Assembly: GCF_027271155.1 (NCBI RefSeq)
Contig: NZ_CP114542.1
Coordinates: forward strand, 1,860,001 to 1,924,000
DNA: 64,000 nt
Origin: Brevundimonas subvibrioides
Lineage (GTDB): Bacteria > Pseudomonadota > Alphaproteobacteria > Caulobacterales > Caulobacteraceae
Direction of reading: 5' to 3'
In this document: piece by piece, positions 1 through 9,168 of the stretch
How positions within the stretch are numbered: position 1 is the first letter of the stretch
How the letters are laid out: each line of letters starts with the position of its first letter
Program-made: the position numbers and the translations under genes
The notes under the pieces: generated by a model
The model's input: only the letters and a program-made list of their open reading frames with translations
Told to the model about the DNA's origin: nothing
The model's database searches: none

Positions 1-613
1 GGGGCTGATCCGCACCAGCCGGTGTACGCCGGATTCCGACTTCAGCCAGCCATAGGCATTGGGGCCGCTGACCAGGATGGTCGCCGATTTGATCCCGGCC
101 TGATCGCCGTCTTCCGACGCCTCGATCTCGACCTCGTAGCCGTGCGCCCTGGCCCAGCGCGAATACATCCGCAGCAGCATTCCGGCCCAGTCGCAGGACT
201 CGGTGCCACCCGCGCCGGAGTTCACTTCCAGATAGGCGTCGTTGCCGTCGGCCTCGCCGGACAGAAGCGCCTCCAGCTCCGCGCGAGCCGCCCGGTCCTT
301 GATGGCCTTCAGCTGCGCCCGCGCTTCTTCCAGCGTCGCCTCGTCGCCTTCCTCGTCGGCCATGTCGGCCAGCATGATGCCGTCCTCGAGGTCGCGCTCC
401 ATGCCCTTGACGGTATTGATCTGGGCTTCCAGCTTCGAGCGCTCGCGGCTGACGGCCTGGGCTTCGTCGGGCCTGTCCCACAGCGTCGGGTCCTCGACCC
501 GCGCGTTCAGCTCATCGAGCTTTCGGTTGGCGACATCCCAGTCAAAGACGCCTCCTGAGCAGAGCGACGCTCTGCTCGATGTCGGCCTTCATGGCCTCGA
601 CATCCGGTCTCAT
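1..613 (-). CDS. prfB: Peptide chain release factor 2 (5' part, programmed frameshift)
   Basis: RF2 recognises UGA and UAA and releases finished peptides on the ribosome. The window holds only the start of the gene; the GGQ region lies beyond base 1. The ATG at 613-611 follows an AGGAG ribosome site about 8 bases upstream. A short zero frame of 23 codons ends at TGA (544-542). The remainder of RF2 continues in the +1 frame from GAC at 543 and includes the conserved NSGAGGTES-CDWAGMLLRMY stretch and, near base 1, GVHRLVRISP. This is the classic autoregulated prfB layout: low RF2 makes the ribosome pause at UGA and shift. The gene is separated from the upstream PBP1A gene by an intrinsic terminator. 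Confidence 0.93.
541..556 (-). promoter_or_regulatory. prfB: prfB programmed +1 frameshift site
   Basis: Read on the minus strand the site is AGGAGG-CGT-CTT-TGA-C. A Shine-Dalgarno-like AGGAGG sits three bases before the slippery CTT codon, which is followed by in-frame TGA and then C. Order and spacing are the same as the well-studied E. coli site (AGGGGG-TAT-CTT-TGA-C). Coding for RF2 resumes in the +1 frame directly after it, which confirms that the shift is required. Confidence 0.94.
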
Positions 614-632
614 CGCGAACTCCTGCGAATGC

Positions 633-664
633 AAAAAAGAAGACGGCGCGCCGGATGGCGCGCC
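633..664 (-). terminator. Intrinsic terminator after the PBP1A gene
   Basis: On the minus strand a perfect 8-bp stem GGCGCGCC (664-657 with 652-645) closes a four-base loop. It is followed by GTCTTC and a run of six T residues (638-633). It lies 25 bases past the PBP1A stop and just before the prfB ribosome site, so it should separate the two transcripts. Confidence 0.8.
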
Positions 665-688
665 GCTCATGGGGGTCTAGTTAGGCCG

Positions 689-3148
689 TCAGTACAGCCC
701 GCTCAAGTCCTCGGCGGGTTCCTGTCTGGTCGGCGGTGGTGGAGAGGTCGGCTGGGCGGTCTGCCCAGACGTCACGCCGGCCGCCGCCTCGGCCTCGCGC
801 TGGATGACGTCATTGTAGCTCTGGGGACCCTCCGGAGTGGCAGCCTCCTCGGCCTGGCGCTCGTCCTCGCGACGGCGTTCCGTGCCGGGCCGGAACGCTT
901 CCTCGATGCCGTTGACGGTGCGGAAGATGGCCCCGCGCGGACGCACGAACGGACGGGCCGGCCGTTCCTTCAGGGCGTCCTCCATGAAGTCGATGAACAC
1001 CGGCACGGCGGCCGATGCACCGGCCTCGCCGGAACCCAGCGACCGGTTGTCGTCGAAGCCGATGAAAACCCCGACCACGATATCGGTCGTGAAGCCGACG
1101 AACCATGCGGAGCGGTACTCGTTGGTCGTCCCCGTCTTGCCCCCGACCCAACGCCCCAGGCCACGGGCGCTGGCGGCCGTCCCGCGCTGGACCACGCCCT
1201 CCAGCATGGAGCTGATCTGATAGGCGGTGATGGGGTCGATGACCTGGGTGCCGCGCGGCTCCAGGAACGGCGAGGCCTGGCCCGCAAAGGCGCGCGTACA
1301 GTCCCGGCACCGCCGCTGATCGGCGCGGTAGATGGTCTCGCCGTCGCGGTCCTGGACGTATTCGATCAGATAGGGGTTCACCCGCCGGCCGCCGTTCACA
1401 AAGGCCGAATAGGCGGCCGTCAGATTGTAGGGGGTGACTTCTCCCGCACCCAGCGAGACGGACAGGTTCGGCTGCAGATTGCTGGCCACGCCCATCCGGG
1501 CCGCCAGATCGACGACCTTCTGCATGCCGATGCTGTCGGCAAGACGAACGGTCATCACATTGCGCGACAGCTCAAGCCCCCGGCGCAGGGTCGAGGGGCC
1601 GTAGTAGCGGCGGCTGTAGTTCTCGGGTGTCCAGCGGCGACCGTTCGGCCCCCCGGCAAAACTGATCGGTCCATCGACGACGATCGAGGCGGGCGTGAAA
1701 TCGCCTTCCAGCGCAGCCGCATAGACGAAGGGCTTGAAGGAGGATCCCGGCTGTCTCTGGGCCTGGGTCGCGCGGTTGAAGCTGGACAGGGCATAGGAGT
1801 AACCGCCGACCATCGCCAGAACCCGCCCCGACTGGGGCTCGATCGCCACGAGCGCTCCGTTGACGGCCGGGACCTGCTTCAATGCGAACTGACCCGCCCG
1901 GGGCTCGACGAAGATCAGGTCGCCGCGCCGCAGCGGACGGCTGGCATTGGCCCAGGCCGCATCGGCCGTCAGCAGGGTGCCGGTATCGTCATCACGCGCG
2001 GTGCGGACCCGGACCGTGTTACCCGACACGCTCTCGACCGCAGCAGCTCGCCATTCGCGGCGTTCCGGCGGTGCCTGCTGGCGAAGCGCCACGGCCTGCC
2101 AGCCGGGCGCGAAATCGGTCGTGCCCCAGGCCCCACGCCAGCCATGCCGACGGTCATAATTCTCGAGGCCACGCATCAGGGCGTCGCGGGCCGCCGTCTG
2201 CAGCGACGGATCCAGCGTCGTGCGCATATAGAAGCCGCCGGCGTTCAGTTCGCGGCCGAAGTCCGGATTCGCCGCCGCCTGACGGCGCGCTTCCTCGACG
2301 AAGAAATCGGCGTCCTGATACTCGGCCCGGCGCGGGGCGGCCTGGGCGTTCAGGGGGCGGGCACGACCCTCGACCAGTTGGGCCTGGGTGATGAATCCGT
2401 TCTGGGCCATCTCGCCCAGCACCCAGTCGCGCCGGCCCTTGGCGGCGGCGGGGTGGCGTTTGGGGTGATAGTTGTTCGGCCCCTTGGGCAGGGCCGCCAG
2501 GAAGGCCGCCTCGTCCGGCGTCAGCTGTTCCAGCGACTTGCCGAAATAGTTGTAGGCGGCCGAAGCCACCCCATACGAGCGATAACCCAGGAATATCTCG
2601 TTCAGATACAGCTCGAGGATCTGCTCCTTGGACAGGGTCGTTTCCAGACGACTGGAAAGGATGGCCTCCTTCAGCTTCCGGCCGATGCTCGATTCGTTCG
2701 TCAGCAGGACGTTCTTGGCCACCTGCTGGGTGATGGTCGAGCCACCCTCCAGGCGTCGCCCGGTCGCGGCGTTCAGGACGTTCTTGAGCATGGCGCGGCC
2801 GAGGCCCGACACGTCGATGCCGCCGTGCTGGAAGAAGTTGCGGTCTTCCGCCGCCAGAAAGGCCTTCACCACCAGCGGCGGGATCTGCTCATAGGGCACA
2901 TAGATGCGCCGCTCGTCCGAGAACTCGCCGATCAGTGTGCCGTCCCCGGCATAGACCCGCGTCGCGGTGGCCGGACGATAGTCCGCCAGCTCGGACGCGT
3001 CGGGCAGGTCGTGGAAGAGCCAGGCCGCATAGACGGCGACAATGAGCCCCGCCAGGGCGATCGCCCCCAACAGGGCCACACCCGCCATCACGAACCAGCG
3101 TTCGGCAACCTTCACCGCAGACTCCAACGACCCGACCGCGCGTCGCAT
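689..3148 (-). CDS. mrcA: Penicillin-binding protein 1A (bifunctional)
   Basis: A class A PBP of 819 residues that polymerises glycan strands and cross-links peptidoglycan in the periplasm. One N-terminal membrane anchor spans about residues 18-44. The GT51 transglycosylase domain follows, with the catalytic E101 in EDRNFFQHGG and the motif GGSTITQQ. The transpeptidase domain has the active-site serine in SSFK (about S469), SRN in the second motif, and KTGT near residue 671. The tail is Pro/Glu-rich and ends in LSGLY. Size and domain order are normal for PBP1A. It lies downstream of the amidase gene on the same strand with a gap of about 105 bases, so the two cell-wall genes may be co-transcribed. 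An intrinsic terminator follows the stop. Confidence 0.95.
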   Translation of the reverse strand: MRRAVGSLESAVKVAERWFVMAGVALLGAIALAGLIVAVYAAWLFHDLPDASELADYRPATATRVYAGDGTLIGEFSDERRIYVPYEQIPPLVVKAFLAAEDRNFFQHGGIDVSGLGRAMLKNVLNAATGRRLEGGSTITQQVAKNVLLTNESSIGRKLKEAILSSRLETTLSKEQILELYLNEIFLGYRSYGVASAAYNYFGKSLEQLTPDEAAFLAALPKGPNNYHPKRHPAAAKGRRDWVLGEMAQNGFITQAQLVEGRARPLNAQAAPRRAEYQDADFFVEEARRQAAANPDFGRELNAGGFYMRTTLDPSLQTAARDALMRGLENYDRRHGWRGAWGTTDFAPGWQAVALRQQAPPERREWRAAAVESVSGNTVRVRTARDDDTGTLLTADAAWANASRPLRRGDLIFVEPRAGQFALKQVPAVNGALVAIEPQSGRVLAMVGGYSYALSSFNRATQAQRQPGSSFKPFVYAAALEGDFTPASIVVDGPISFAGGPNGRRWTPENYSRRYYGPSTLRRGLELSRNVMTVRLADSIGMQKVVDLAARMGVASNLQPNLSVSLGAGEVTPYNLTAAYSAFVNGGRRVNPYLIEYVQDRDGETIYRADQRRCRDCTRAFAGQASPFLEPRGTQVIDPITAYQISSMLEGVVQRGTAASARGLGRWVGGKTGTTNEYRSAWFVGFTTDIVVGVFIGFDDNRSLGSGEAGASAAVPVFIDFMEDALKERPARPFVRPRGAIFRTVNGIEEAFRPGTERRREDERQAEEAATPEGPQSYNDVIQREAEAAAGVTSGQTAQPTSPPPPTRQEPAEDLSGLY

Positions 3149-3253
3149 GATCCGACGGTCGCTGACGGGTTTAGCCGGGGTCGCGGTGCTTCGCTAGAGG
3201 ATGATCGTTCGAGACCGAACCGCGAAGGTTCCTGCCGGGAAATCAATCCCGCC

Positions 3254-4480
3254 CTAGGGCACGCCCCCCGCACTGTTCAGCGCCGCCATCTGCAAGGGCG
3301 CGGACGTCTGGCTGAAATAGCGGTCGATGCCCTCGGCGACGGCGCGAACCAGCTGCCGGCGTTCGGTCGCGTCGCCCAGGGCGCGCTCGTCATCGGGGTT
3401 GGTGATGAAGCCCATCTCCAGCAGGACGGCCGGAACATCCGGAGCCAGCAGAACGGCCAGACCCGCGTCACGATGGCTGCGGCGCAGCAACGGATGATCT
3501 GCCGCCTCAAGATGGGTCAGCAGCACACGGGCGAACTGGGCCGAGCGATTCTGGGTGGCGCGCTGGGTCATGTCGAGCAGGATGCGATCGACCGACGGAT
3601 CCCGCCCGGGCAGGTGCAGGTCCTGGTGCCAGTTGTCGCCGCGCGTCACCTCGCGCACAGCCCGGCTCGCACCCTGTTCGGACAGGGTATAGACCGATGC
3701 ACCACGCGTCGCCGGGTCGGCCCCCGCGTCGGCATGCAGCGAGATGAACAGGTCGGCGTCCGCCTGTCTGGCGATACGGACCCGACGATACAGGTCGACA
3801 TAGACATCCGACTCACGGGTCAGCTGTACCCGGTAGCGCCCCGTCCGCAGCAGCTCGTCGCGCAGCGCCAGGGCGGCCGCCAGGGTCACGGAACTCTCGG
3901 ACCGATGGGCACCGAGGGCCCCGGGATCATGTCCGCCATGTCCGGCATCGATGACCACCAGCGGACGCTCGGCGCGCATCGGGGCGCGGGTCGCGGCGGG
4001 TCGCGTCGTGGTGCCGGCGACTGCGCCCCCGGTCGATGTGATGTCGATGACGTAGCGATAGTGGGTGACGCCGTCGCCGGGCGGCAGCAGGAACCGCCGC
4101 TCGATCCGGGCTGTGCGTCCCAGGGCCAGTTGAAGCCGCGAAGCGGTGCCCGACGGGCTGACGCGCCAGTCGCGGACCAGACCCGATCCGGTTCCGTCCA
4201 CGCCGCGGCCGGACCCCACGCCGGCCAGGGTCAGGACCACCCGCCCCGCCCCGCCGGATTCGATGACCTCGCCTCGCGCCGAGCGACCCAGGTCGATGAC
4301 GACGCGCGTGTGATCGGCATCCCCGCCGAACCGCACACCCAGAACATCGCCCGCAGCCCCGGTCGCCATCGACCGGCTGCCGGCCAGAAGGACGGCCGCC
4401 AGCACGACGAGCGCAAGCACCGTCAGCGCCCAGTCACGGACACTCCAGTCTGAGAGTTTGAAACGCATCGACGCGCGCAT
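3254..4480 (-). CDS. amiC: N-acetylmuramoyl-L-alanine amidase (AmiC type)
   Basis: A zinc amidase that cuts the amide bond between MurNAc and the stem peptide, mainly for daughter-cell separation. The 408-residue protein starts with a signal or anchor helix (about residues 17-34). A region resembling an AMIN domain follows (about 44-150), then an Amidase_3 catalytic domain from about residue 173. The zinc and catalytic residues are visible: H181 in DAGHGG, E195, H249 in SLHAD, and the later glutamate in LLEMGF. A start at the fifth codon (Met at 4468) is also possible. The gene is divergent from rne and followed by the PBP1A gene on the same strand, a cell-wall pair. Confidence 0.92.
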   Translation of the reverse strand: MRASMRFKLSDWSVRDWALTVLALVVLAAVLLAGSRSMATGAAGDVLGVRFGGDADHTRVVIDLGRSARGEVIESGGAGRVVLTLAGVGSGRGVDGTGSGLVRDWRVSPSGTASRLQLALGRTARIERRFLLPPGDGVTHYRYVIDITSTGGAVAGTTTRPAATRAPMRAERPLVVIDAGHGGHDPGALGAHRSESSVTLAAALALRDELLRTGRYRVQLTRESDVYVDLYRRVRIARQADADLFISLHADAGADPATRGASVYTLSEQGASRAVREVTRGDNWHQDLHLPGRDPSVDRILLDMTQRATQNRSAQFARVLLTHLEAADHPLLRRSHRDAGLAVLLAPDVPAVLLEMGFITNPDDERALGDATERRQLVRAVAEGIDRYFSQTSAPLQMAALNSAGGVP

Positions 4481-4965
4481 TCCGACGGCGACCCACCTTG
4501 ATCCAGAGGCGCAGCCTGCCAGATCGCGGTTTGAATTGGGTTAAGCACAGCCACGAAACCGGACGGCTGGACTATCGTGGCTTTTCATTCACACCCGGCA
4601 TGCCTATGCTTGTATCCGTTCGCGAACGATCGCGCCGCCGCATCGACGGTCTGGCGCGGCCCCGGCGCGGCACCCCACTCCCGCCCTCGCGGATCGACCG
4701 GTTAGTCCCGGACAGATCGACGGGGCCGGGCCTACCCCCGACCTTGCGACGCTGATCCAGCGCCCACGGGTCCAGGACCGACCAGACCCCATGGGCTTTT
4801 CCGCCTGCTTCTCCCTCCGATCGACCGCCCCGACAGGGCCGGTCGCAGTCGTGTCCGGCGTTCGCCGCGACGACGGGATGATGCACGCGCCGGCCCCTTA
4901 CCCCGTTCGGCGAGCCGCCCCGGCCTCTTCAGGTCCCGGCAGAGCGCGCCAGAGAGAAATCTTCA
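4481..4965. promoter_or_regulatory. amiC-rne divergent intergenic region and long rne leader
   Basis: About 485 bases without a convincing gene separate amiC (minus) from rne (plus). The short reading frames here lack conserved features or ribosome sites. Because rne starts at 4966, most of this stretch is probably its 5' untranslated region plus both promoters. In E. coli RNase E limits its own synthesis by cutting its long 5' leader; similar control here is an inference. I could not identify promoter boxes with confidence. Confidence 0.5.
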
Positions 4966-7662
4966 ATGTCAAAGACCATGCTTATCGATGCGGCGCACGC
5001 GGAAGAAACCCGCGTCGCCATCGTGGACGGCCGCCAGGTTGAGGAATTCGACTTCGAGTCGAAGACCAAGCGCCAGCTTCGCGGCAACATCTACCTCGCC
5101 AAGGTCACCCGCGTAGAACCCAGCCTGCAGGCGGCCTTCGTGGAATACGGCGGCAATCGCCACGGCTTCCTGGCCTTCAACGAAATCCACCCCGACTACT
5201 ACCAGATCCCGGCCGCCGACCGCGAAGCCATCATGGCCGAGGCGCACTCGGCCGACGACGATCATGACGACGAGAACGCCCGCGACAGCGACGACGGCGA
5301 TTCCGAAGGCGGGATGGCCGAGGAGGAACGCCTGAAGCGTCGCCTGATGCGTCGCTACAAGATCCAGGACGTCATCAAGCGCCGCCAGATCCTGCTGGTC
5401 CAGGTCGTCAAGGACGAGCGTGGCGGCAAGGGCGCGGCCCTGACCACCTGGCTGTCGCTGGCCGGACGCTACTGCGTGCTGATGCCCAACACCGGCAAGG
5501 GCGGCGGCATCTCCCGCAAGATCACCCAGGCCACGGACCGGAAGCGCCTGAAGGCCGCAGCCGCCGCCCTGGACGTGCCACGCGGCATGGGTCTGATCAT
5601 CCGGACCGCCGGTGCCAAACGCACCAAGGCCGAGATCAAGCGCGACTACGAATACCTGCTGCGCCTGTGGGAAACGATCCGCGAGACCACCCTCGCCTCC
5701 CACGCCCCCTCGCTGATCTACGAGGAAGAGAACCTCGTCCGCCGCGCCGTGCGCGACATGTTCGACAAGGATTTCGACGGCATCCAGGTCGAAGGCCTGG
5801 AGGGCTTCAAGGAAGCCCGCGACTTCATGCGCGTGCTGATGCCCTCCCAGGCAAAGAAGGTGCATCTCTATCAGGGATCGAGGCCCCTGTTCGCCGCCAA
5901 CGGCATCGAGGAGCTGCTGACGCAGATTCACCAGCCGGTCGTGCCGCTGAAATCCGGCGGCTACCTGGTCATCAACCAGACCGAGGCGCTCGTCGCCATC
6001 GACGTCAACTCGGGGCGTGCGACCAAGGAACGCAATGTCGAGGCCACGGCCTTCAAGACCAACTGCGAAGCCGCCGTCGAGGCCGCCCGCCAGCTGCGCC
6101 TGCGCGACCTCGCCGGCCTGGTGGTCATCGACTTCATCGACATGGACGAGTCCAAGAACAACCGGACCGTCGAACGCATCCTGAAGGACGAGCTCAGCTT
6201 CGACCGGGCCCGGATCCAGATGGGCCGCATCTCCGGCTTCGGCCTGATGGAGATCAGCCGCCAGCGTCGCCGCCTCGGCGTGCTGGAAGGTGCCACCGAA
6301 GTCTGCCCGCACTGCCAGGGCGCCGGTCGGGTCCGCTCGGCCGAAAGCGCCGCCCTGATGGTGCTGCGCGCCGTCGACATCGAAGCCGGCAAGAACGGCG
6401 CGGGTTCGATCAATCTGAAGGTCTCGTCCGCCGTCGCCCTCTACATCCTGAACCACAAGCGCGACTATCTGCAGCGCATGCTGGAGCGTCGCGGCCTGGC
6501 CGTCATCATCCAGATCGACGACCGCCTCGGTCAGGGCGAGAGCGCCATCGAACGCACCGAGACCAACGAGGACTTCGTCGCCCCCGAGGCTGTCGTGTCA
6601 CTGGCGGACCTCGACGACGATTTCGACGATTCCGCCTACAGCGACGACGACGACAATGACGACGACGAGGACTTCATCGTCGACGACGAAGACGATCTCG
6701 ACCGCGAGGACAACGACGACGACGAACCGCGCGAACGCGCCGAGCGCCCCGAGCGGGTCGAGGGCGAGCGGGGCCGGGGTCGCGGCCGTCGCCGTCGCGG
6801 TGGACGCCGTGACGAGGAAGCGGCGCCGATCGCCGCCGATGCCGTGGTCGAAGGCGTCGCGTCCGATGATGACGATGACAGCGAGGCGGGCCGCCGCCGC
6901 CGCCGCGGACGTCGCGGTGGTCGCCGGGTCCGCGAGGACGGCGATACAGCCTCTGCCGGGTCGAGCGACTTCTTCTGGGTTCGCGGCCGCACGCCCTCTC
7001 TGGAAGACCCCTACGTCTGGTTCGACCCGTTGAACCCGCCCGCCCGTGCCGAACGGGGTGAACGTCCTGCCGCCTCATCCGCCCCGGTCCAGACCCGAGG
7101 TGACATCGAGGAACGGATTGGCGAACGGCCCGAAGGCGAGATCGCCGGCGATCGCGAAGGCGGCCGCTCGCGTCGTCGTCGCCGGGGTCGCGGTCGGGGC
7201 GGCGAGCGCGCCACGCCGCACGATCTGAAGGTCGAGGGCCGCGCCACCAGCGAGGGTATGCCCGCCGACGGGTCGATCGACGCACCGATGGCCGTCATGC
7301 TGGCTGACGACGCCTCCGAGGCCCCTGCCCCGGTCGTGACCGCGGAACCGCAACGCCGCCGCGTGCGTCGCAAGACGTCTTCGGTTGCCGAGACCACGTC
7401 GGACGCGCTCGATCAGGCCGATGCCGAAGACGCCGCGTCCCCGATGGAGCCGGAGATCGCCTTCGTTGCAGAGGCAGAGGCCCCGGAGCCGGTTGCCGGG
7501 CCCGAACCGGTCGCGGTCGAACCCGAGCCAGCCGTCCTGGTCGAGGCCGTCGAACCGCCGAAGCCCGAGGCGGATCTGTCCGACATCATCGCCAATGACC
7601 CGGCGCAGATCACCGCACCCCCGGTCAAGCCCAAGCGTGGGTGGTGGCGTCTGGGCTCGTGA
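4966..7662 (+). CDS. rne: Ribonuclease E
   Basis: The endonuclease that starts mRNA decay and processes rRNA, and scaffolds the degradosome. Of 898 residues, the N-terminal S1 domain carries an acidic insertion (about residues 88-122). The DNase I-like catalytic domain has metal-binding D346 (AIDVNSG) and D389 (VIDFIDMD). The zinc-link CPHC is at 447-450. The C-terminal half is a low-complexity scaffold: Asp-rich blocks (about 545-590), then repeated Arg/Gly/Glu blocks expected to bind RNA. The last residues KPKRGWWRLGS match the GWW motif through which Caulobacter RNase E binds PNPase. The ribosome site (AGAGAGAAA) is weak. A long leader precedes the gene. Confidence 0.96.
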   Translation: MSKTMLIDAAHAEETRVAIVDGRQVEEFDFESKTKRQLRGNIYLAKVTRVEPSLQAAFVEYGGNRHGFLAFNEIHPDYYQIPAADREAIMAEAHSADDDHDDENARDSDDGDSEGGMAEEERLKRRLMRRYKIQDVIKRRQILLVQVVKDERGGKGAALTTWLSLAGRYCVLMPNTGKGGGISRKITQATDRKRLKAAAAALDVPRGMGLIIRTAGAKRTKAEIKRDYEYLLRLWETIRETTLASHAPSLIYEEENLVRRAVRDMFDKDFDGIQVEGLEGFKEARDFMRVLMPSQAKKVHLYQGSRPLFAANGIEELLTQIHQPVVPLKSGGYLVINQTEALVAIDVNSGRATKERNVEATAFKTNCEAAVEAARQLRLRDLAGLVVIDFIDMDESKNNRTVERILKDELSFDRARIQMGRISGFGLMEISRQRRRLGVLEGATEVCPHCQGAGRVRSAESAALMVLRAVDIEAGKNGAGSINLKVSSAVALYILNHKRDYLQRMLERRGLAVIIQIDDRLGQGESAIERTETNEDFVAPEAVVSLADLDDDFDDSAYSDDDDNDDDEDFIVDDEDDLDREDNDDDEPRERAERPERVEGERGRGRGRRRRGGRRDEEAAPIAADAVVEGVASDDDDDSEAGRRRRRGRRGGRRVREDGDTASAGSSDFFWVRGRTPSLEDPYVWFDPLNPPARAERGERPAASSAPVQTRGDIEERIGERPEGEIAGDREGGRSRRRRRGRGRGGERATPHDLKVEGRATSEGMPADGSIDAPMAVMLADDASEAPAPVVTAEPQRRRVRRKTSSVAETTSDALDQADAEDAASPMEPEIAFVAEAEAPEPVAGPEPVAVEPEPAVLVEAVEPPKPEADLSDIIANDPAQITAPPVKPKRGWWRLGS

Positions 7663-7716
7663 CGGCCTAGATTGATCATGAAGACGAGGCGGGGGCGCCG
7701 GTCGAAGGAGTTGGCC

Positions 7717-9147
7717 ATGATCCGGTCGAACCAGTCAGTGTCCCGCCTCGTCGCGCGCATGGTCTGCGCCGCCGCCACCGCGTCCCTGCTGGCGGCGATG
7801 GCCGGTCCTGCTTCGGCCCAGTCCACGATCCGGGATACCGAGGTCGAAGGCATCATTCGCGAATGGACCGACCCGGTCTTCGTCGCGATGGGGCTGGAGC
7901 CGTCCGAGATCCAGGTTCTGCTGGTGAACGACCCGGAACTGAACGCCTTCGCCACGGGCAACCGGGTGATCGGGGTCAACACCGGTCTGATCCTGCGCAC
8001 CGAGAATCCCAACCAATTGCTGGGCGTCCTGGCGCACGAAGCCGGGCATGTGAAGAACCGCCACGTCCTGCGCGAAGGCGCCCAGAGCGCGGCGACCCAG
8101 CCGTTTCTGATGACGATGGCTCTGGGCGCTCTGGCCATCGCCGCCGGACAGCCGGGTGCCGGTGCGGCCCTGCTGGGCTCGGGTCAGTTCTTCGGCACGG
8201 TCAATGCCCTGCGTTACCTGCAAGGTCAGGAAGGCGAGGCCGATATCACCGCGCAACGCGGCCTGGAAGCGGCCGGCGAGTCCGGGCGCGGGCTCGTCGA
8301 GTTCTTCGAGAATTTCCGCAGTCAGGAAGTCTTCTCAGACGCCCGCCGCTATCCCTATTTCCGCAGCCACCCCCTGTCGGGCCAGCGGATCGAAGCCCTG
8401 CGTCGCCCCGTTGAGGCGGCCGCTCACTATGGCCAGGTCGACAGCCCGGAGCGGATGGCCGAGCACGCCCTGATCCTGGCCAAGATCCACGCCTTCATGG
8501 ACCCGCCGAACACAACGCTCAGGGCCTATGGTTCCAGCGACACGTCCTTCCCCGCACGGTACGCCCGCGCCATCGCCTGGTATCGCGACGGCCAGACGCA
8601 GAAGGCGCTGGACGCCACCGACGCCCTGATCGCCGAACAGCCGCAAGACCCCTATCTGTGGGAACTGAAGGGTCAGATTCTGTTCGAGGAAGGCCGGCCG
8701 GGCGAGGCGATCTCCGCCCATACGGAATCCGTGCGGCTGAAGCCGGACGCGCCCCTGCTTCGCATCAACCTGGCGCACGCGCTGATCGAGACCAACGACC
8801 CGGCCAATCTGGATGCCGCCGTCGATCAGTTGAAACGGGCGGTGGCGCGTGAGGACGACAACACCCTCGCATGGCGGCTGCTGTCACAGGCCTATGCCAG
8901 CCAGGGCAAGGAGGGCGAGGCGCGCCTGGCCTCTGCGGAATACTATTTCGCGGCAGGCATCGAGCAGGAGGCGACGCAGTTTGCCCTGCGGGCTCGCGAC
9001 ATGCTGCCGGCAGGATCGAACGAATGGCGACGCGCCATGGACATTGTTCTGGCGTCCGGCGCGACCATGGACGACATCAACGACCTCGACCGGCGGCAGG
9101 AACGCCGCCGGGACCGCCCGACCGTCATACCGCCTGCGGGCGCATGA
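7717..9147 (+). CDS. M48 metalloprotease with TPR tail (BepA-like)
   Basis: A secreted zinc protease, probably periplasmic, of the BepA/YfgC type that in other bacteria trims or helps assemble outer-membrane proteins. The start at 7717 is chosen because GAAGGAG lies six bases upstream; an upstream in-frame ATG at 7672 would add 15 basic residues without a ribosome site. The 476-residue protein has a signal peptide ending near ASAQS and the catalytic HEAGH at 107-111. The third ligand should lie in the QEGEADITAQ stretch. The C-terminal third contains helical pairs resembling TPRs, as in BepA. It sits 55 bases after rne and just before a DsbA-like gene; the function in this organism is inferred. 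Confidence 0.88.
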   Translation: MIRSNQSVSRLVARMVCAAATASLLAAMAGPASAQSTIRDTEVEGIIREWTDPVFVAMGLEPSEIQVLLVNDPELNAFATGNRVIGVNTGLILRTENPNQLLGVLAHEAGHVKNRHVLREGAQSAATQPFLMTMALGALAIAAGQPGAGAALLGSGQFFGTVNALRYLQGQEGEADITAQRGLEAAGESGRGLVEFFENFRSQEVFSDARRYPYFRSHPLSGQRIEALRRPVEAAAHYGQVDSPERMAEHALILAKIHAFMDPPNTTLRAYGSSDTSFPARYARAIAWYRDGQTQKALDATDALIAEQPQDPYLWELKGQILFEEGRPGEAISAHTESVRLKPDAPLLRINLAHALIETNDPANLDAAVDQLKRAVAREDDNTLAWRLLSQAYASQGKEGEARLASAEYYFAAGIEQEATQFALRARDMLPAGSNEWRRAMDIVLASGATMDDINDLDRRQERRRDRPTVIPPAGA

Positions 9148-9168
9148 CCCTTCCGACCGAGCTCTTCA

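Noticed and set aside
242..4453. Very long open frame on the plus strand opposite the PBP1A and amidase genes
   Set aside because: It is a by-product of strong third-base GC bias; it has no family motif, runs antisense to two well-supported genes, and its composition is Arg/Gly/His-rich as such shadows are.
4520..4560. CtrA-like site in the rne leader (TTGA...TTAA)
   Set aside because: The half-sites are six bases apart rather than seven and the first is imperfect, so it is not a convincing CtrA box.
7672..7716. Upstream ATG for the M48 protease
   Set aside because: It would add 15 basic residues before the signal peptide and has no ribosome site; the ATG at 7717 has GAAGGAG at the right distance.
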